Positions 53,720 through 63,275 are shown, counted from the first letter of the stretch. The stretch: 64,000 bases of DNA from Echinicola sp. 20G (GCF_015533855.1 NZ_AP024154.1:685001-749000), one strand, 5' to 3'. The notes: generated by a model from the letters alone, not told the origin. Numbers and translations: made by a program.

Positions 53720-54927
53720 GAACCATTTGCTTTTACTTCCAGGTTCATCAGCCCTACCGTCTGAAACCTTATCGCTTCTTCGACATTGGGGAAGATCACT
53801 ATTATTGGGACGATTTTGCCAACAGAAGCATTATGCGAAAAGTAGCTGAAAAATGCTACTTGCCAATGAATCAACTCCTTTTGGAATTAATCCAAAAATA
53901 TGATGGAAAATTCAAGGTCAGCTTTTCGCTTTCTGGTGTATTTATGGACCAAATGGAAGAGTACGCTCCTGATGTTTTGGAAAGTTTCCAAAAACTGGTT
54001 GCGACTGGACATGCTGAACTATTGAACGAAACCTATGCGCACGCCCTAGCCGCCTTAAAGAGCAAAGAGGAATTCCATGATATGGTGCGAAAGCAGCAGG
54101 ATAAAATAAAAAAACTATTCAATGGCTACACCCCAAAAGTTTTCAGAAACACTGAGCTAATTTACTCAGATGTGATTGGAGAAATGGTAGCTGAACTGGG
54201 CTATGAAGCCATCCTTACAGAGGGTGCCAAGCATATTTTGGGGTGGAAAAGCCCTAATTATGTCTATTGCAATGCCATCGAGCCCAAACTCAAAGTGTTG
54301 CTCAAAAACTTCCGTCTAAGTGATGATATCGCCTTTAGGTTTGGTGAAAAAGCTTGGGCAGACTGGCCTTTGACCACAGACAAGTTTGTCAATTGGATCA
54401 ATCAAATTCCGCAAGAAGAGGAAGTCATCAATCTATTTATGGACTATGAAACCTTTGGGGAACACCAGTGGGCAGAAAGTGGCATTTTTGATTTTATGAG
54501 CCACCTTCCTGAAGCAGTTTTCTCCAATTCCAATTTTACTTTCTCCACGCCTTCAGAGGTAGTCAAAGAAGTGCCACCTGTTGGCAAAATACATGTTCCG
54601 GTACCAATCTCTTGGGCGGATGAGGAACGTGATTTGACAGCTTGGCTAGGAAATGATTTGCAAGATGAAGCCTTTGATAGGCTATATGAATTGGAGCATT
54701 TGGTCAAGCAGTCCAAAGATCCTGAGATTCAAAAAGACTGGAAATACCTTCAGACAAGTGACCACTTCTATTACATGTGTACCAAGTTCTTCTCTGATGG
54801 TGACATTCATGCTTATTTCAGTCCTTATGAAAGTCCATATGAAGCTTTTATCAATTATATGAATGTACTTAGCGACTTTATGTTAAGACTGAAAAAGGAA
54901 CAGGAAGCACCTGTAGTTGAGGAATAA
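53716..54927 (+). CDS. GH57 glycoside hydrolase (alpha-amylase / 4-alpha-glucanotransferase type)
   Basis: The 403 residues have GH57 blocks: FQVHQPYRL (8-16, His11), GHAELLNETYAHA (98-110), FRNTELIYSD with probable nucleophile Glu147, and FMDYETFGEH with acid/base Asp243. GH57 enzymes act on alpha-glucans by a retaining mechanism. Length is short for amylopullulanase and fits alpha-amylase-type members. Translation is coupled to the glycosyltransferase by ATGA overlap. A terminator follows. Confidence 0.91.
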   Translation: MRTICFYFQVHQPYRLKPYRFFDIGEDHYYWDDFANRSIMRKVAEKCYLPMNQLLLELIQKYDGKFKVSFSLSGVFMDQMEEYAPDVLESFQKLVATGHAELLNETYAHALAALKSKEEFHDMVRKQQDKIKKLFNGYTPKVFRNTELIYSDVIGEMVAELGYEAILTEGAKHILGWKSPNYVYCNAIEPKLKVLLKNFRLSDDIAFRFGEKAWADWPLTTDKFVNWINQIPQEEEVINLFMDYETFGEHQWAESGIFDFMSHLPEAVFSNSNFTFSTPSEVVKEVPPVGKIHVPVPISWADEERDLTAWLGNDLQDEAFDRLYELEHLVKQSKDPEIQKDWKYLQTSDHFYYMCTKFFSDGDIHAYFSPYESPYEAFINYMNVLSDFMLRLKKEQEAPVVEE

Positions 54928-54934
54928 ATAAAAA

Positions 54935-54960
54935 AATGGCCCGGAAAAATCCGGGCCATT
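54935..54960. terminator. Bidirectional terminator between GH57 gene and clpB
   Basis: An 11-bp stem (54935-54945 with 54950-54960) closes an AAAA loop, with a GC-rich centre (GGCCCGG) and A-rich left flank. It lies between convergent genes. Confidence 0.88.
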
Positions 54961-54966
54961 CATTTT

Positions 54967-57579
54967 CTATACCTCTACGTCTTCTACATTTTTGAAATAA
55001 ACTTGTTTATCCGCATCCAAATCGACCAGTACTGCCGCATCATTTTTAATGTAACCGCTGAGAATCTGCTTGGATAATTCATTCAATACCAGTCTCTGCA
55101 TCGTTCTTTTCAACGGCCTAGCTCCAAATTGTGGATCAAAACCTACTTCACCCAAGTAATCCAAAACTTCTCTGGTAGCATCAATCTCAATGCCGGAATC
55201 TGCCAATCTATGTTGGATTTCCTTCCATTGAATATCCACAATCTTACGGGTAATCTCCCTGTTCAATGGCTCGAACATGATTGTTTCATCTATCCGGTTA
55301 AGAAACTCCGGTCTTACTGATTTTTTCAACAACTCAAATACTTCTGCTTTGGTTTCATCCAGCACTTGCTCCTTGTTCCAATCTTCCATATTAGCAAATC
55401 GCTCCTGAATAAGTGATGAACCAATATTGGTAGTTAGAATGATAATCGTATTCTTGAAGTTGGCCAACCTGCCTTTGCTGTCCGTCAACCTTCCATCATC
55501 CAAAACCTGAAGCAATATATTGAACACATCTGGATGAGCCTTTTCTATTTCATCCAAGAGAATCACAGAGTAAGGTTTTCTCCTAACCGCCTCAGTCAAT
55601 TGACCTCCTTCATCATAACCTACATAGCCCGGAGGCGCTCCCACCAACCTACTCACCGCATGCCTTTCTTGGTACTCAGACATATCAATACGAACCATGG
55701 CATTTTCGTCATTGAAAAGATATTCTGCCAAGGCCTTAGCCAATTCAGTTTTACCGACACCAGTGGTACCCATAAAGATAAAGCTACCAATAGGACGTTT
55801 CGGATCCTGAAGTCCTGCACGGCTTCTTCTTACAGCATCAGACAAGGCTGCAATCGCCTCTTTTTGACCTGCCACGCGCTTGCTTAACTCATCCTCCAAG
55901 TGTAACAGTTTCTCCCTTTCGCTTTCCAACATCCTGGATAAGGGGATTCCTGTCCACTTAGCCACAACTGCCGCTACATCTTCTGCATCCACTTCCTCTT
56001 TCAGCAGTGGAGAACCTTTCTGCATGTCATTCAACTGCTGTTTGAAGGACTCCAGTTTGTTTTCGCTTTCAGTGATCTTTCCATAACGGATCTCAGCAAC
56101 CTTTCCAAAATCGCCCGCACGCTCTGCTTGATCAGCCTCCAGTTTGTACTTATCTATATTCTCCTTTTCCCTTCGGATCCCCATAATCACCGCCTTTTCG
56201 CTCTCCCACTTTGCTTTCACGGATTGCCTTTTTTCAGAAAGTTCTGCAATCTCCTTGCTCAAGACAGTTTCTTTATCCTTATTTTTTTCCCTTCTGATGG
56301 CCTCACGCTCAATCTCCAATTGCATGATTCTACGGTTCAGCTCATCCAGTTCTTGAGGCAAAGAATCAATTTCCATCCTTAGTTTTGCCGCTGCCTCATC
56401 CATCAAGTCAATGGCCTTATCTGGCAAGAAGCGATCTGAAATATAACGCTGAGAAAGCTCAACGGCTGAAATCACAGCATCATCCTTAATACGCACCCCA
56501 TGGTGCAACTCATATTTATCCTTGATTCCTCGGAGAATTGAAATGGCATCCGCAGTATCGGGTTCGTCCACCATTACAGCCTGAAATCTTCTTTCCAACG
56601 CCTTGTCTTTCTCTACATATTTCTGATACTCCTTCAAGGTAGTTGCCCCAATCGCATGCAGTTCACCTCGTGCCAAAGCTGGCTTCAATAAATTGGCCGC
56701 ATCCATGGCGCCTTCTCCACCACCGCCAGCACCAATCAAGGTATGAATCTCATCTATGAAAAGGATAATTTGACCATCTGAATCTGTCACTTCCTTAATA
56801 ACCGCTTTCAGCCTTTCCTCAAACTCACCCTTATACTTGGCTCCAGCCACTAGCAAACCCATATCCAGAGAAATCAAGGTTTTTGACTTTAAGTTCTCAG
56901 GAACGTCGCCACTAACAATCCTCTGCGCCAAACCTTCGACAATGGCGGTTTTACCTACCCCAGGCTCTCCCAAAAGAATAGGGTTGTTTTTAGTTCTTCT
57001 TGCCAAAATCTGAAGTACACGCCTGATCTCCTCATCCCTACCTATTACCGGGTCAATTTTGCCCTTTTTGGCCAATTCATTCAGATTTTTGGAATACTTC
57101 TCTAAGGATCTGTATTTTGCTTCGGCGTTTTGATCTGTCACTTTATTTCCTTGTCTCAACTCTTTAATAGCTTCAATCAAAGCATTCTCTGTCACGCCTT
57201 GATCTTTAAGCAACTGACTGGTCTTATCCCCAGCTGACAATATCCCCAATAACAAATGTTCAATTGCGACAAACTCATCTCCAAAAGTTTTCAAATACCC
57301 TTTGGCTTTGGTCAAAACCTGATTTCCCGCATTAGAAAGATAGGGCTGTTGTCCACTAGCTTTTGGGTAGGAGTTGATGATTTCTTCCAATTTTTGAGTC
57401 ACCAATTTTTGGTTTACGCCCAATTTTTTGAAAACGAAATCCACCACACTCTCATCCTCAGACAAGATACCTTTTAGCAAATGAGCTGGCTCAATGGCTT
57501 GTTGTTGCTCAGCCATACACAACTCCGCTGCCTTCTGGACAGCTTCTTGTGATTTGATGGTAAATTGTTTAAAATCCAT
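54967..57579 (-). CDS. clpB: ATP-dependent disaggregase ClpB
   Basis: The Hsp100 chaperone that works with DnaK to dissolve aggregates. The 870 residues show the N-terminal Clp repeat domain (about 1-145), the first AAA module with GEPGVGKT (about 204) and [13 protein letters not shown] (about 275), the coiled-coil middle domain (about 400-525) that distinguishes ClpB from ClpA/C, and the second AAA module with GTTGVGKT (about 606) and [13 protein letters not shown] (about 656). It stands alone on the minus strand with a 300-base gap upstream. Confidence 0.97.
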   Translation of the reverse strand: MDFKQFTIKSQEAVQKAAELCMAEQQQAIEPAHLLKGILSEDESVVDFVFKKLGVNQKLVTQKLEEIINSYPKASGQQPYLSNAGNQVLTKAKGYLKTFGDEFVAIEHLLLGILSAGDKTSQLLKDQGVTENALIEAIKELRQGNKVTDQNAEAKYRSLEKYSKNLNELAKKGKIDPVIGRDEEIRRVLQILARRTKNNPILLGEPGVGKTAIVEGLAQRIVSGDVPENLKSKTLISLDMGLLVAGAKYKGEFEERLKAVIKEVTDSDGQIILFIDEIHTLIGAGGGGEGAMDAANLLKPALARGELHAIGATTLKEYQKYVEKDKALERRFQAVMVDEPDTADAISILRGIKDKYELHHGVRIKDDAVISAVELSQRYISDRFLPDKAIDLMDEAAAKLRMEIDSLPQELDELNRRIMQLEIEREAIRREKNKDKETVLSKEIAELSEKRQSVKAKWESEKAVIMGIRREKENIDKYKLEADQAERAGDFGKVAEIRYGKITESENKLESFKQQLNDMQKGSPLLKEEVDAEDVAAVVAKWTGIPLSRMLESEREKLLHLEDELSKRVAGQKEAIAALSDAVRRSRAGLQDPKRPIGSFIFMGTTGVGKTELAKALAEYLFNDENAMVRIDMSEYQERHAVSRLVGAPPGYVGYDEGGQLTEAVRRKPYSVILLDEIEKAHPDVFNILLQVLDDGRLTDSKGRLANFKNTIIILTTNIGSSLIQERFANMEDWNKEQVLDETKAEVFELLKKSVRPEFLNRIDETIMFEPLNREITRKIVDIQWKEIQHRLADSGIEIDATREVLDYLGEVGFDPQFGARPLKRTMQRLVLNELSKQILSGYIKNDAAVLVDLDADKQVYFKNVEDVEV

Positions 57580-57878
57580 TATATCTATTCTTTTCTTATT
57601 TACTAATTCATGAGTGGAGCATTGCTCCGTGATCTACTTTTATCAAAACAAACACCAAATTAAAATCAGGCAATAAATCGGAAATATTGGCTGAAAACAA
57701 AGCAAAACATGATGATTTTAGGACTTTTTGACAGATAAATTGTAAAGTAAAAAGATAATTAAGACAGATTTAACTCAAATATTTCAAAAGATCCTACTGT
57801 TTAATAGGCTTAAAGACCAGTCTTCCCTAACAAAAAGCAAGACTTTCCACAGCATACTGGATAATGCTTACATTTTCC
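57580..57878. other. Divergent gap between clpB and rlmN
   Basis: About 300 bases with no supported gene. A small hairpin, GGAGC (57616-57620) and GCTCC (57624-57628), lies 37 bases before the clpB start and would be in its leader. I find no TAnnTTTG element or sigma-32-like promoter for clpB. Confidence 0.55.
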
Positions 57879-57886
57879 TACCTTTG
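57879..57886 (+). promoter_or_regulatory. Bacteroidota -7 element immediately before rlmN
   Basis: TACCTTTG ends only 4 bases before ATG 57891. If active, transcription would begin within a few bases of the start codon, giving a leaderless or near-leaderless mRNA. No clear -33 TTTG is seen. Confidence 0.45.
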
Positions 57887-57890
57887 CATT

Positions 57891-58949
57891 ATGAATAAGG
57901 GTGATAAAAAGGATATTAGGCAATTAAGCCTGGAAGAACTTCAGGAATTCTTCCTATCTGTTGGGGACAAAAAATTCAGAGCGAAGCAAGTTTATGAATG
58001 GCTTTGGAACAAATCATTGAAAAATTTTGATGATATGACCAACATCTCCCTTCCCACCCGTGAAATGCTGAAGGAGAACTTCACCATCAACCATGTAAAG
58101 GTTGACCTGATGCAGCATTCCTCTGATGGCACCATCAAGAATGCGGTCAAGTTGTTTGATGACAAGATCGTCGAATCAGTTTTGATCCCTACGAGCAAAA
58201 GGATTACCGCTTGCGTTTCCTCCCAAGTGGGCTGTAGCCTCGACTGTAATTTCTGTGCTACCGCAAGGCTAAAACGGATGAGAAACCTTAACCCTGATGA
58301 AATTTATGATCAGGTAGTTGCGATCAAAGAAGAAGCTGACACCTATTTCCAGCGTCCACTTACCAATATTGTTTTTATGGGCATGGGAGAACCATTGCTT
58401 AACTATGCCAATGTAATTGAAGCCATAGACAAAATCACTTCTCCAGAGGGATTAGGCATGGCACCAAGAAGAATTACACTATCCACTGTTGGCATCCCTA
58501 AGATGATCAAAAAAATGGCTGATGATGAAGTAAAATTCAACCTCGCTATTTCTCTACATTCTGCCATCAATGAGACAAGGAGCAGACTGATGCCCATCAA
58601 TGACAAAAGCCCCTTGGAGGATCTAGCAGAGGCTTTAAAGTATTGGTACTCTAAAACCAAAAGTAAAGTCACTTACGAATATGTGATCTGGGACGGTGTA
58701 AATGATGACGAGGCACATGCAAGGGCCTTGGCAAAATTCTGCAAACATATCCCTTCAAAAGTAAATATCATCCAATACAACCCCATTGACGAAGGCGAAT
58801 TCCGTCAAGCTTCTCAGGAAGCCGTTGACATGTATGTCCGCATTCTTGAATCCCAAGGCATCATCGCTAAAGTAAGAAAATCAAGAGGACAGGATATAGA
58901 TGCCGCCTGTGGCCAATTGGCCAATAAAAATGAGGTGGCCAGCATCTAA
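57891..58949 (+). CDS. rlmN: Dual-specificity 23S rRNA (A2503-C2) / tRNA methyltransferase RlmN
   Basis: A radical-SAM enzyme that methylates C2 of A2503 in 23S rRNA and A37 in some tRNAs. The 352 residues carry the radical-SAM cluster motif GCSLDCNFCATARLKRMRNL with C114, C118 and C121, the block IVFMGMGEPLLNYANV (about 161-176) and the C-terminal catalytic Cys in DAACGQLA (about 343). I chose ATG 57891; an ATG 27 bases upstream is in frame but lies within the promoter-like element. Confidence 0.94.
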   Translation: MNKGDKKDIRQLSLEELQEFFLSVGDKKFRAKQVYEWLWNKSLKNFDDMTNISLPTREMLKENFTINHVKVDLMQHSSDGTIKNAVKLFDDKIVESVLIPTSKRITACVSSQVGCSLDCNFCATARLKRMRNLNPDEIYDQVVAIKEEADTYFQRPLTNIVFMGMGEPLLNYANVIEAIDKITSPEGLGMAPRRITLSTVGIPKMIKKMADDEVKFNLAISLHSAINETRSRLMPINDKSPLEDLAEALKYWYSKTKSKVTYEYVIWDGVNDDEAHARALAKFCKHIPSKVNIIQYNPIDEGEFRQASQEAVDMYVRILESQGIIAKVRKSRGQDIDAACGQLANKNEVASI

Positions 58950-59081
58950 CCTAATTTTGAGTCACCAGCCATTCATTTTTTTATCATTTTGTGGAAAAAG
59001 AATAAAGCCCTAGGCATTTAACCTAAACCTTGGTTCAGTTTTTGTGTTTTCTGAAATCAAAACTTTTAAACTTTTATTACC

Positions 59082-59552
59082 ATGAAAAAACTATTATTAC
59101 TAGGCCTATTTGCATTGACCGTATCTTTTGCACAGGCCCAATCTGCAGGAGATGTAAGATTACAATTTGGAGGCGATTTTGGTTTTGATACAGAAGCTTT
59201 CGGGTTAAACTTTGGAGGAGAGTATTTGATCACCGATCAGATTTCTGCTGCACCAAACTTTACCGTTTATTTTCCCGAAGGGGGAAACGCCAGCACACTC
59301 AACATCGATGCAAGATATTACTTTACCCGTGACTTACTTCAGTGGTACGGACTAGTAGGGTTTACAAACAATTGGTGGTCAGCAGAATTTATGGGTGTTA
59401 CCGCTAAAGAAAGTAGAGCTGGTGCAAATATTGGTGCCGGCGGTGTTCTCAAATTTGCAGATAATTTAGCATTTAACCCAGAATTGAAATACCAAGCACA
59501 AAGTGGTGGCCAAGCTGTGTTTAGATTGGCTCTGGTCTATTTTTTACCTTAG
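59082..59552 (+). CDS. Small exported beta-barrel-like protein, paralogue 1
   Basis: The 156 residues start with a signal peptide (about 1-19, VSFAQAQ). The mature part is rich in alternating aromatic/Gly beta-strand patterns (FGLNFGGEYLITDQIS, LNIDARYYFTRDLLQWYGLVGF) and ends in a strand closing with Leu-Pro, consistent with a small outer-membrane beta-barrel of the OmpX/OMP-b-brl type. Duplicated right after itself. Role unknown. Confidence 0.7.
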   Translation: MKKLLLLGLFALTVSFAQAQSAGDVRLQFGGDFGFDTEAFGLNFGGEYLITDQISAAPNFTVYFPEGGNASTLNIDARYYFTRDLLQWYGLVGFTNNWWSAEFMGVTAKESRAGANIGAGGVLKFADNLAFNPELKYQAQSGGQAVFRLALVYFLP

Positions 59553-59582
59553 TAATATTCTGAAATCAAAACTTTTACCAAC

Positions 59583-60056
59583 ATGAAAAAGCTATTATTA
59601 CTAGGCCTATTTGTATTGACCATATCATTTGCACAGACTCAATCAGCAGGAGATGTAAGATTACAGTTAGGAGCTGATTATAACTTTTATGTAGAAGCGT
59701 TTGGTTTGAACTTTGGTGGGGAATATTTGATTACGGACCAGATTTCAGCGGTCCCTAATTATAGTATCTATTTCCCTGAAAGGGGAAATGCAAGCAATTT
59801 AAATATAGACGCTCGATATTATTTCACAAAAGATATACTACAATGGTATGGCCTAGTGGGATTTACCAATAATTGGATATCTTTTTCTGATGATATTTTT
59901 GGTGAAGTGAAATCAAGTAATGCTGGCGCAAACATTGGAGCTGGTGGCGTCTTAAAATCTGCGGACAACTTCGCTTTTAATCCAGAGTTTAAATACCAAG
60001 TCCAGAAACATGGACAGACTGTTTTTAGACTAGCATTAGTCTACGCCCTACCTTAA
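59583..60056 (+). CDS. Small exported beta-barrel-like protein, paralogue 2
   Basis: The 157 residues have the same signal peptide, same strand pattern and the same C-terminus (RLALVYALP) as paralogue 1. The main differences are in the segment about residues 105-120 (ISFSDDIFGEVKSSN versus AEFMGVTAKESRA), a likely surface loop. It starts 31 bases after the first gene and ends before a long terminator. Confidence 0.7.
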   Translation: MKKLLLLGLFVLTISFAQTQSAGDVRLQLGADYNFYVEAFGLNFGGEYLITDQISAVPNYSIYFPERGNASNLNIDARYYFTKDILQWYGLVGFTNNWISFSDDIFGEVKSSNAGANIGAGGVLKSADNFAFNPEFKYQVQKHGQTVFRLALVYALP

Positions 60057-60071
60057 CTGCCACCCTAAACT

Positions 60072-60107
60072 AAATCAAAAAGGCTCCAATAGGAGCCTTT
60101 TTGATTT
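60072..60107. terminator. Bidirectional terminator between barrel genes and murQ
   Basis: A perfect 16-bp stem (60072-60087 with 60092-60107) over a 4-base loop with A- and T-rich flanks. The right end touches the murQ stop codon on the minus strand. Confidence 0.92.
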
Positions 60108-60919
60108 TATGATTGACTAGTTTCCCAATCATCTAAAGCAGCTTTTACCGAACCAAACTTCAACAACCTTTCTTTTGCTGGATCCTCTTCCAAACCAGTT
60201 GCATCCATGATCATTCGAGTACCTCTTTCCACCAATTTTTTATTGGAAAGCTGCATATTGACCATTTTGTTACCTTTAACCTTTCCCAACTTGATCATCA
60301 CAGCAGTAGAAATCATATTGAGCACCAATTTCTGAGCGGTACCAGCTTTCATCCTTGTACTTCCCGTCACAAACTCGGGGCCAACAACTACCTCTATGGG
60401 ATATTCCACTGAATCTGCCAATGGAGAACCAGCATTACAAGTAATACAGCCTGTAAGCAAACCATTTTCCTTGGCTGTCTTTACCCCCCCTATCACATAA
60501 GGAGTGGTTCCGGAAGCCGCAATACCAATGACTGTATCCAACTCATTAATGCCATTGGCCTTTAAATCAAGCCAAGCTTGATTTGGATCATCCTCTGCAT
60601 TTTCAACAGCCTTACGAATTGCAGAATCCCCCCCGGCAATTAAACCAATAACCATATCATGGGAAACCCCATATGTCGGAGGACACTCGGATGCATCCAA
60701 GATCCCTAACCTTCCGCTAGTTCCTGCTCCTATATAAAACAATCTCCCCCCTTGTTTCATCTTACCTACAATTTGCTCTATTAGCCTTTCAATTTCCGGT
60801 AAGACTTTATTGACAGCTTGGGGTACCGTTTGGTCTTCCCTATTAATATTGGCAATCAATTCCTCAACACTCATTGACTCCAAATTATCGTAATTGGAGC
60901 TACTTTCGGTCGTTCTCAT
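60107..60919 (-). CDS. murQ: N-acetylmuramic acid 6-phosphate etherase
   Basis: A SIS-domain lyase that splits MurNAc-6-phosphate into GlcNAc-6-phosphate and lactate during cell-wall recycling. The 270 residues include YIGAGTSGRLGILDASECPP (about 62-81), GDSAIRKAVENAEDD, and the signature EFVTGSTRMKAGTAQKLVLN (about 182-201). The start overlaps the upstream kinase stop by 4 bases, so the pair is translationally coupled. Together they suggest a MurNAc/GlcNAc recycling module. Confidence 0.95.
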   Translation of the reverse strand: MRTTESSSNYDNLESMSVEELIANINREDQTVPQAVNKVLPEIERLIEQIVGKMKQGGRLFYIGAGTSGRLGILDASECPPTYGVSHDMVIGLIAGGDSAIRKAVENAEDDPNQAWLDLKANGINELDTVIGIAASGTTPYVIGGVKTAKENGLLTGCITCNAGSPLADSVEYPIEVVVGPEFVTGSTRMKAGTAQKLVLNMISTAVMIKLGKVKGNKMVNMQLSNKKLVERGTRMIMDATGLEEDPAKERLLKFGSVKAALDDWETSQS

Positions 60920-61758
60920 TTTTCGTTTTTATGGTATAATGTCAATCCCGCTATGGGGCTTTCTAAAATTAAATTAACGGAAATCCCAAAATCATTGGCA
61001 GCTTTTCTTAGGATATCACTGTTATAGTAGGCCACTGAGCCAACAAAGCTCACTTTCTTTTTTTCAAAATGAGGATACTTCATCACGTGCTTTTTAAAAA
61101 AATCCCTGAAAGCATTATAGTATAGCATATAACAATAAGGGTCTGATACATGTTCTGTGATGAACCTGCAAAAACTTGCGAGATATCTTCCTGGAAAGGG
61201 CTTCTTATAAACATTTTCCTGAATGGACTGAATGTCCAAGTTGAAATAGTTCATGGTTTCCTGTCTAATATTACCAGGCATTTCATCATGGATAAAGTCT
61301 TGCAAGAACTTCTTTCCTACATATGATCCTCCTCCTTCATCGCCTAATACAAAACCTGGAGAGGGGCGGCTGTTGTTAATATCATGACCGTCGTAATCGC
61401 AGCTATTAGATCCAGTACCTAAAATACAAGCAATCCCTGCTTCATGACCACAGGTAGCCCTAGCTGCCGCCAATAAATCATGGTCTACCATAATGTTTGC
61501 CTTTCGAAAAATATGTTGCAGCGCTTGGCTCACGCTCTTCTTATTAATATCAGAGGAACATCCTGCCCCATAATAATAAATGGACAGGACCTCTTCTTTG
61601 AGATTGAGTAAAAATTCATCACTTAACTCTGTAGCCATCTCTTCTGGAGATTGATAGTATGGGTTAAATCCAACCCCTCTGAATTGAGTAACATTCCCTT
61701 TCTGGTCAATGCCTCTCCAATCCGTTTTGCTCGATCCGCTATCTGCTATTAATATCAT
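60916..61758 (-). CDS. BadF/BadG-type N-acetylglucosamine kinase-like protein
   Basis: The 280 residues show the ASKHA kinase fold: phosphate-1 loop IADSGSSKTDW (about 4-14), CILGTGSNSCDYDG (about 112-125) and GDEGGGSYVGKKF (about 138-150). Such proteins phosphorylate GlcNAc or MurNAc-type amino sugars. Coupling to murQ supports amino-sugar salvage; the exact sugar cannot be read. Starts 4 bases before the cytochrome-b5-like gene ends upstream. Confidence 0.85.
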   Translation of the reverse strand: MILIADSGSSKTDWRGIDQKGNVTQFRGVGFNPYYQSPEEMATELSDEFLLNLKEEVLSIYYYGAGCSSDINKKSVSQALQHIFRKANIMVDHDLLAAARATCGHEAGIACILGTGSNSCDYDGHDINNSRPSPGFVLGDEGGGSYVGKKFLQDFIHDEMPGNIRQETMNYFNLDIQSIQENVYKKPFPGRYLASFCRFITEHVSDPYCYMLYYNAFRDFFKKHVMKYPHFEKKKVSFVGSVAYYNSDILRKAANDFGISVNLILESPIAGLTLYHKNEK

Positions 61759-61762
61759 CTTG

Positions 61763-61990
61763 TTACAACAATTGACCTATGGGTTCAAATTTGTCAAAAA
61801 CATTTTCATTATGTGGGGCATCAGGCAATTCATCGGTTAAATCCTGTCCTGCCCAATGCTCATAATGCTTACCATTCTTCCAAAGTCTGGACTGGCTTAC
61901 ATCATATATCTTCCCCTTATATGCGACCCAAATCTCTGGTCTGTCCTGCCCGTTTCGCAACGCCAATTGTTGCTTGGTATATGTCTTCAT
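61763..61990 (-). CDS. Cytochrome b5-like heme/steroid-binding domain protein
   Basis: The 75 residues match a minimal cytochrome b5-like fold: LALRNGQDRPEIWVAYKGKIYDVS (about 9-32, here quoted in part as WVAYKGKIYDVS), then HYEHWAGQDLTDEL (about 42-55) and DAPHNENVFDKFEPIG. The histidines in HYEHW and DAPH could bind heme, but the classical HPGG motif is missing. No signal peptide. It sits between the arginase-like gene (2 bases) and the amino-sugar kinase gene (4 bases), an unusual operon companion. Confidence 0.78.
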   Translation of the reverse strand: MKTYTKQQLALRNGQDRPEIWVAYKGKIYDVSQSRLWKNGKHYEHWAGQDLTDELPDAPHNENVFDKFEPIGQLL

Positions 61991-61992
61991 GC

Positions 61993-63144
61993 TCAGTATA
62001 ATTTAAGCTGGGCATTGATCCATCTTTCAGGTATTTCACCACGTTGGGCAGTTTGGTAATCCTGATAACTACAAGGAATTATCGTATCCCTTTCAAACTT
62101 CTCCTTGCTACCTTGCGGAACTTCCATCCACCACTTCCCGCTCAGTTTACTTTTATAGAAAATGATAGTGGACGGTTTAGAATCCAAAGACACAGTATAC
62201 TTTGTATAATCATTGCTCTTAAAAGAAAGACTATCCTTCCTATGATAAAAGCCTTCAATAAAATACCAAACCATGGTAGCCATGACAGATGCTGTTTTAA
62301 ACCTTTGATCATCAAACAAAGGTTGATAACCGTACAGCCCAACTGAACTGAGTTTTTCATTCATTCCAGCGAACCAGCATATCTGACAAGCTTCTTCAGC
62401 TGTCAAGCCGAAGGGTTGTGCATCTGCAGCACCGGGAGCGTCAGCAGACTGAATAGAACATACATCAAAACTCAATAAGTCTGCATTTCTGATCAAAGGC
62501 TCAATCTCCTTAAAGTTGTCCCTTAACTGACCCAACCTTACATGATCAAAATACAATTTTTCCATGACATTAACCAGATCATGATCAGTCAAAAAACTCT
62601 GATAAGCCAACTGAGTATAGTTGAAAAGGAAATTAGGCTGGTGCAATATGATATCTTGAGAATGAATCTCATAAGGCGTCCCCTCATCTTCCATGTCAAC
62701 TTTAGCGTCCACGGTCAACATACTTACCAACTTCTTCATTCCCTCATAAGAAAGGTATTGACCAAAATCGAGATCATGTGAGCCACCAATATAAATAGGT
62801 AAAATCTGTTGCCTCATCAACTCTTCTCCTACCATTTGGATGCGTAAATAGGTCTCTTTAAGATCCATCCCATTTCTCAAATTCCCCAAGTCAGCAATCT
62901 TATAATGCGACTGTCCCTTCTTTAATTTATATAGTTTCTTACGAACTTCATGCGCTGCTTGGTCTATCGTCTCATTCTCTTCCATCCCTCTGGATTCTTC
63001 TAAGCCAATGATCGCAATCTGAACACCCTGTAAATCAGGAAACAGTTCACCATGGTAATTAATGTGCTTAAAGAAAGTATTATGAGCATATTTTTTTTGG
63101 GTGATGCTCTCAGGTACAGGATCAAAGAATATATTAAAGTCCAT
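61993..63144 (-). CDS. Arginase/formimidoylglutamase-fold protein with altered metal ligands
   Basis: The 383 residues show the ureohydrolase fold. The three metal motifs are recognisable but changed: GGSHD (120-124) for GGDHS keeps His123; DAKVD (146-150) replaces the ligand His of DAHxD with Lys; SFDVCS (225-230) replaces the second Asp of SxDxD with Cys. The following SADAPGAADAQPFGLTAEEAC block is typical of a Bacteroidota subgroup annotated formimidoylglutamase or arginase. With only one intact pair of metal sites, ordinary arginase activity is doubtful. Head of the operon with the b5-like protein, kinase and murQ. Confidence 0.8.
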   Translation of the reverse strand: MDFNIFFDPVPESITQKKYAHNTFFKHINYHGELFPDLQGVQIAIIGLEESRGMEENETIDQAAHEVRKKLYKLKKGQSHYKIADLGNLRNGMDLKETYLRIQMVGEELMRQQILPIYIGGSHDLDFGQYLSYEGMKKLVSMLTVDAKVDMEDEGTPYEIHSQDIILHQPNFLFNYTQLAYQSFLTDHDLVNVMEKLYFDHVRLGQLRDNFKEIEPLIRNADLLSFDVCSIQSADAPGAADAQPFGLTAEEACQICWFAGMNEKLSSVGLYGYQPLFDDQRFKTASVMATMVWYFIEGFYHRKDSLSFKSNDYTKYTVSLDSKPSTIIFYKSKLSGKWWMEVPQGSKEKFERDTIIPCSYQDYQTAQRGEIPERWINAQLKLY

Positions 63145-63275
63145 ATAAGGTTGTTTTGGAGGACTGAACCCTATTCCATCTTAATCGGGTGTCCAATCTC
63201 CCCTTGGAAATCTAAGGTGAATAATGTGCTAACTCAGTATTCAAAAATAAGCAAAAAAAATGAGGGTAATAAAAA

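Larger units (their letters stand above)
59049..60056 (+). repeat. Tandem gene duplication including upstream leader
   Basis: Two adjacent genes of about 470 bases share most of their sequence. The 20 bases TTCTGAAATCAAAACTTTTA before each (59049-59068 and 59558-59577) are identical, so the duplicated unit included the leader. The start codon is 14 bases after the first copy and 6 bases after the second. Confidence 0.85.
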
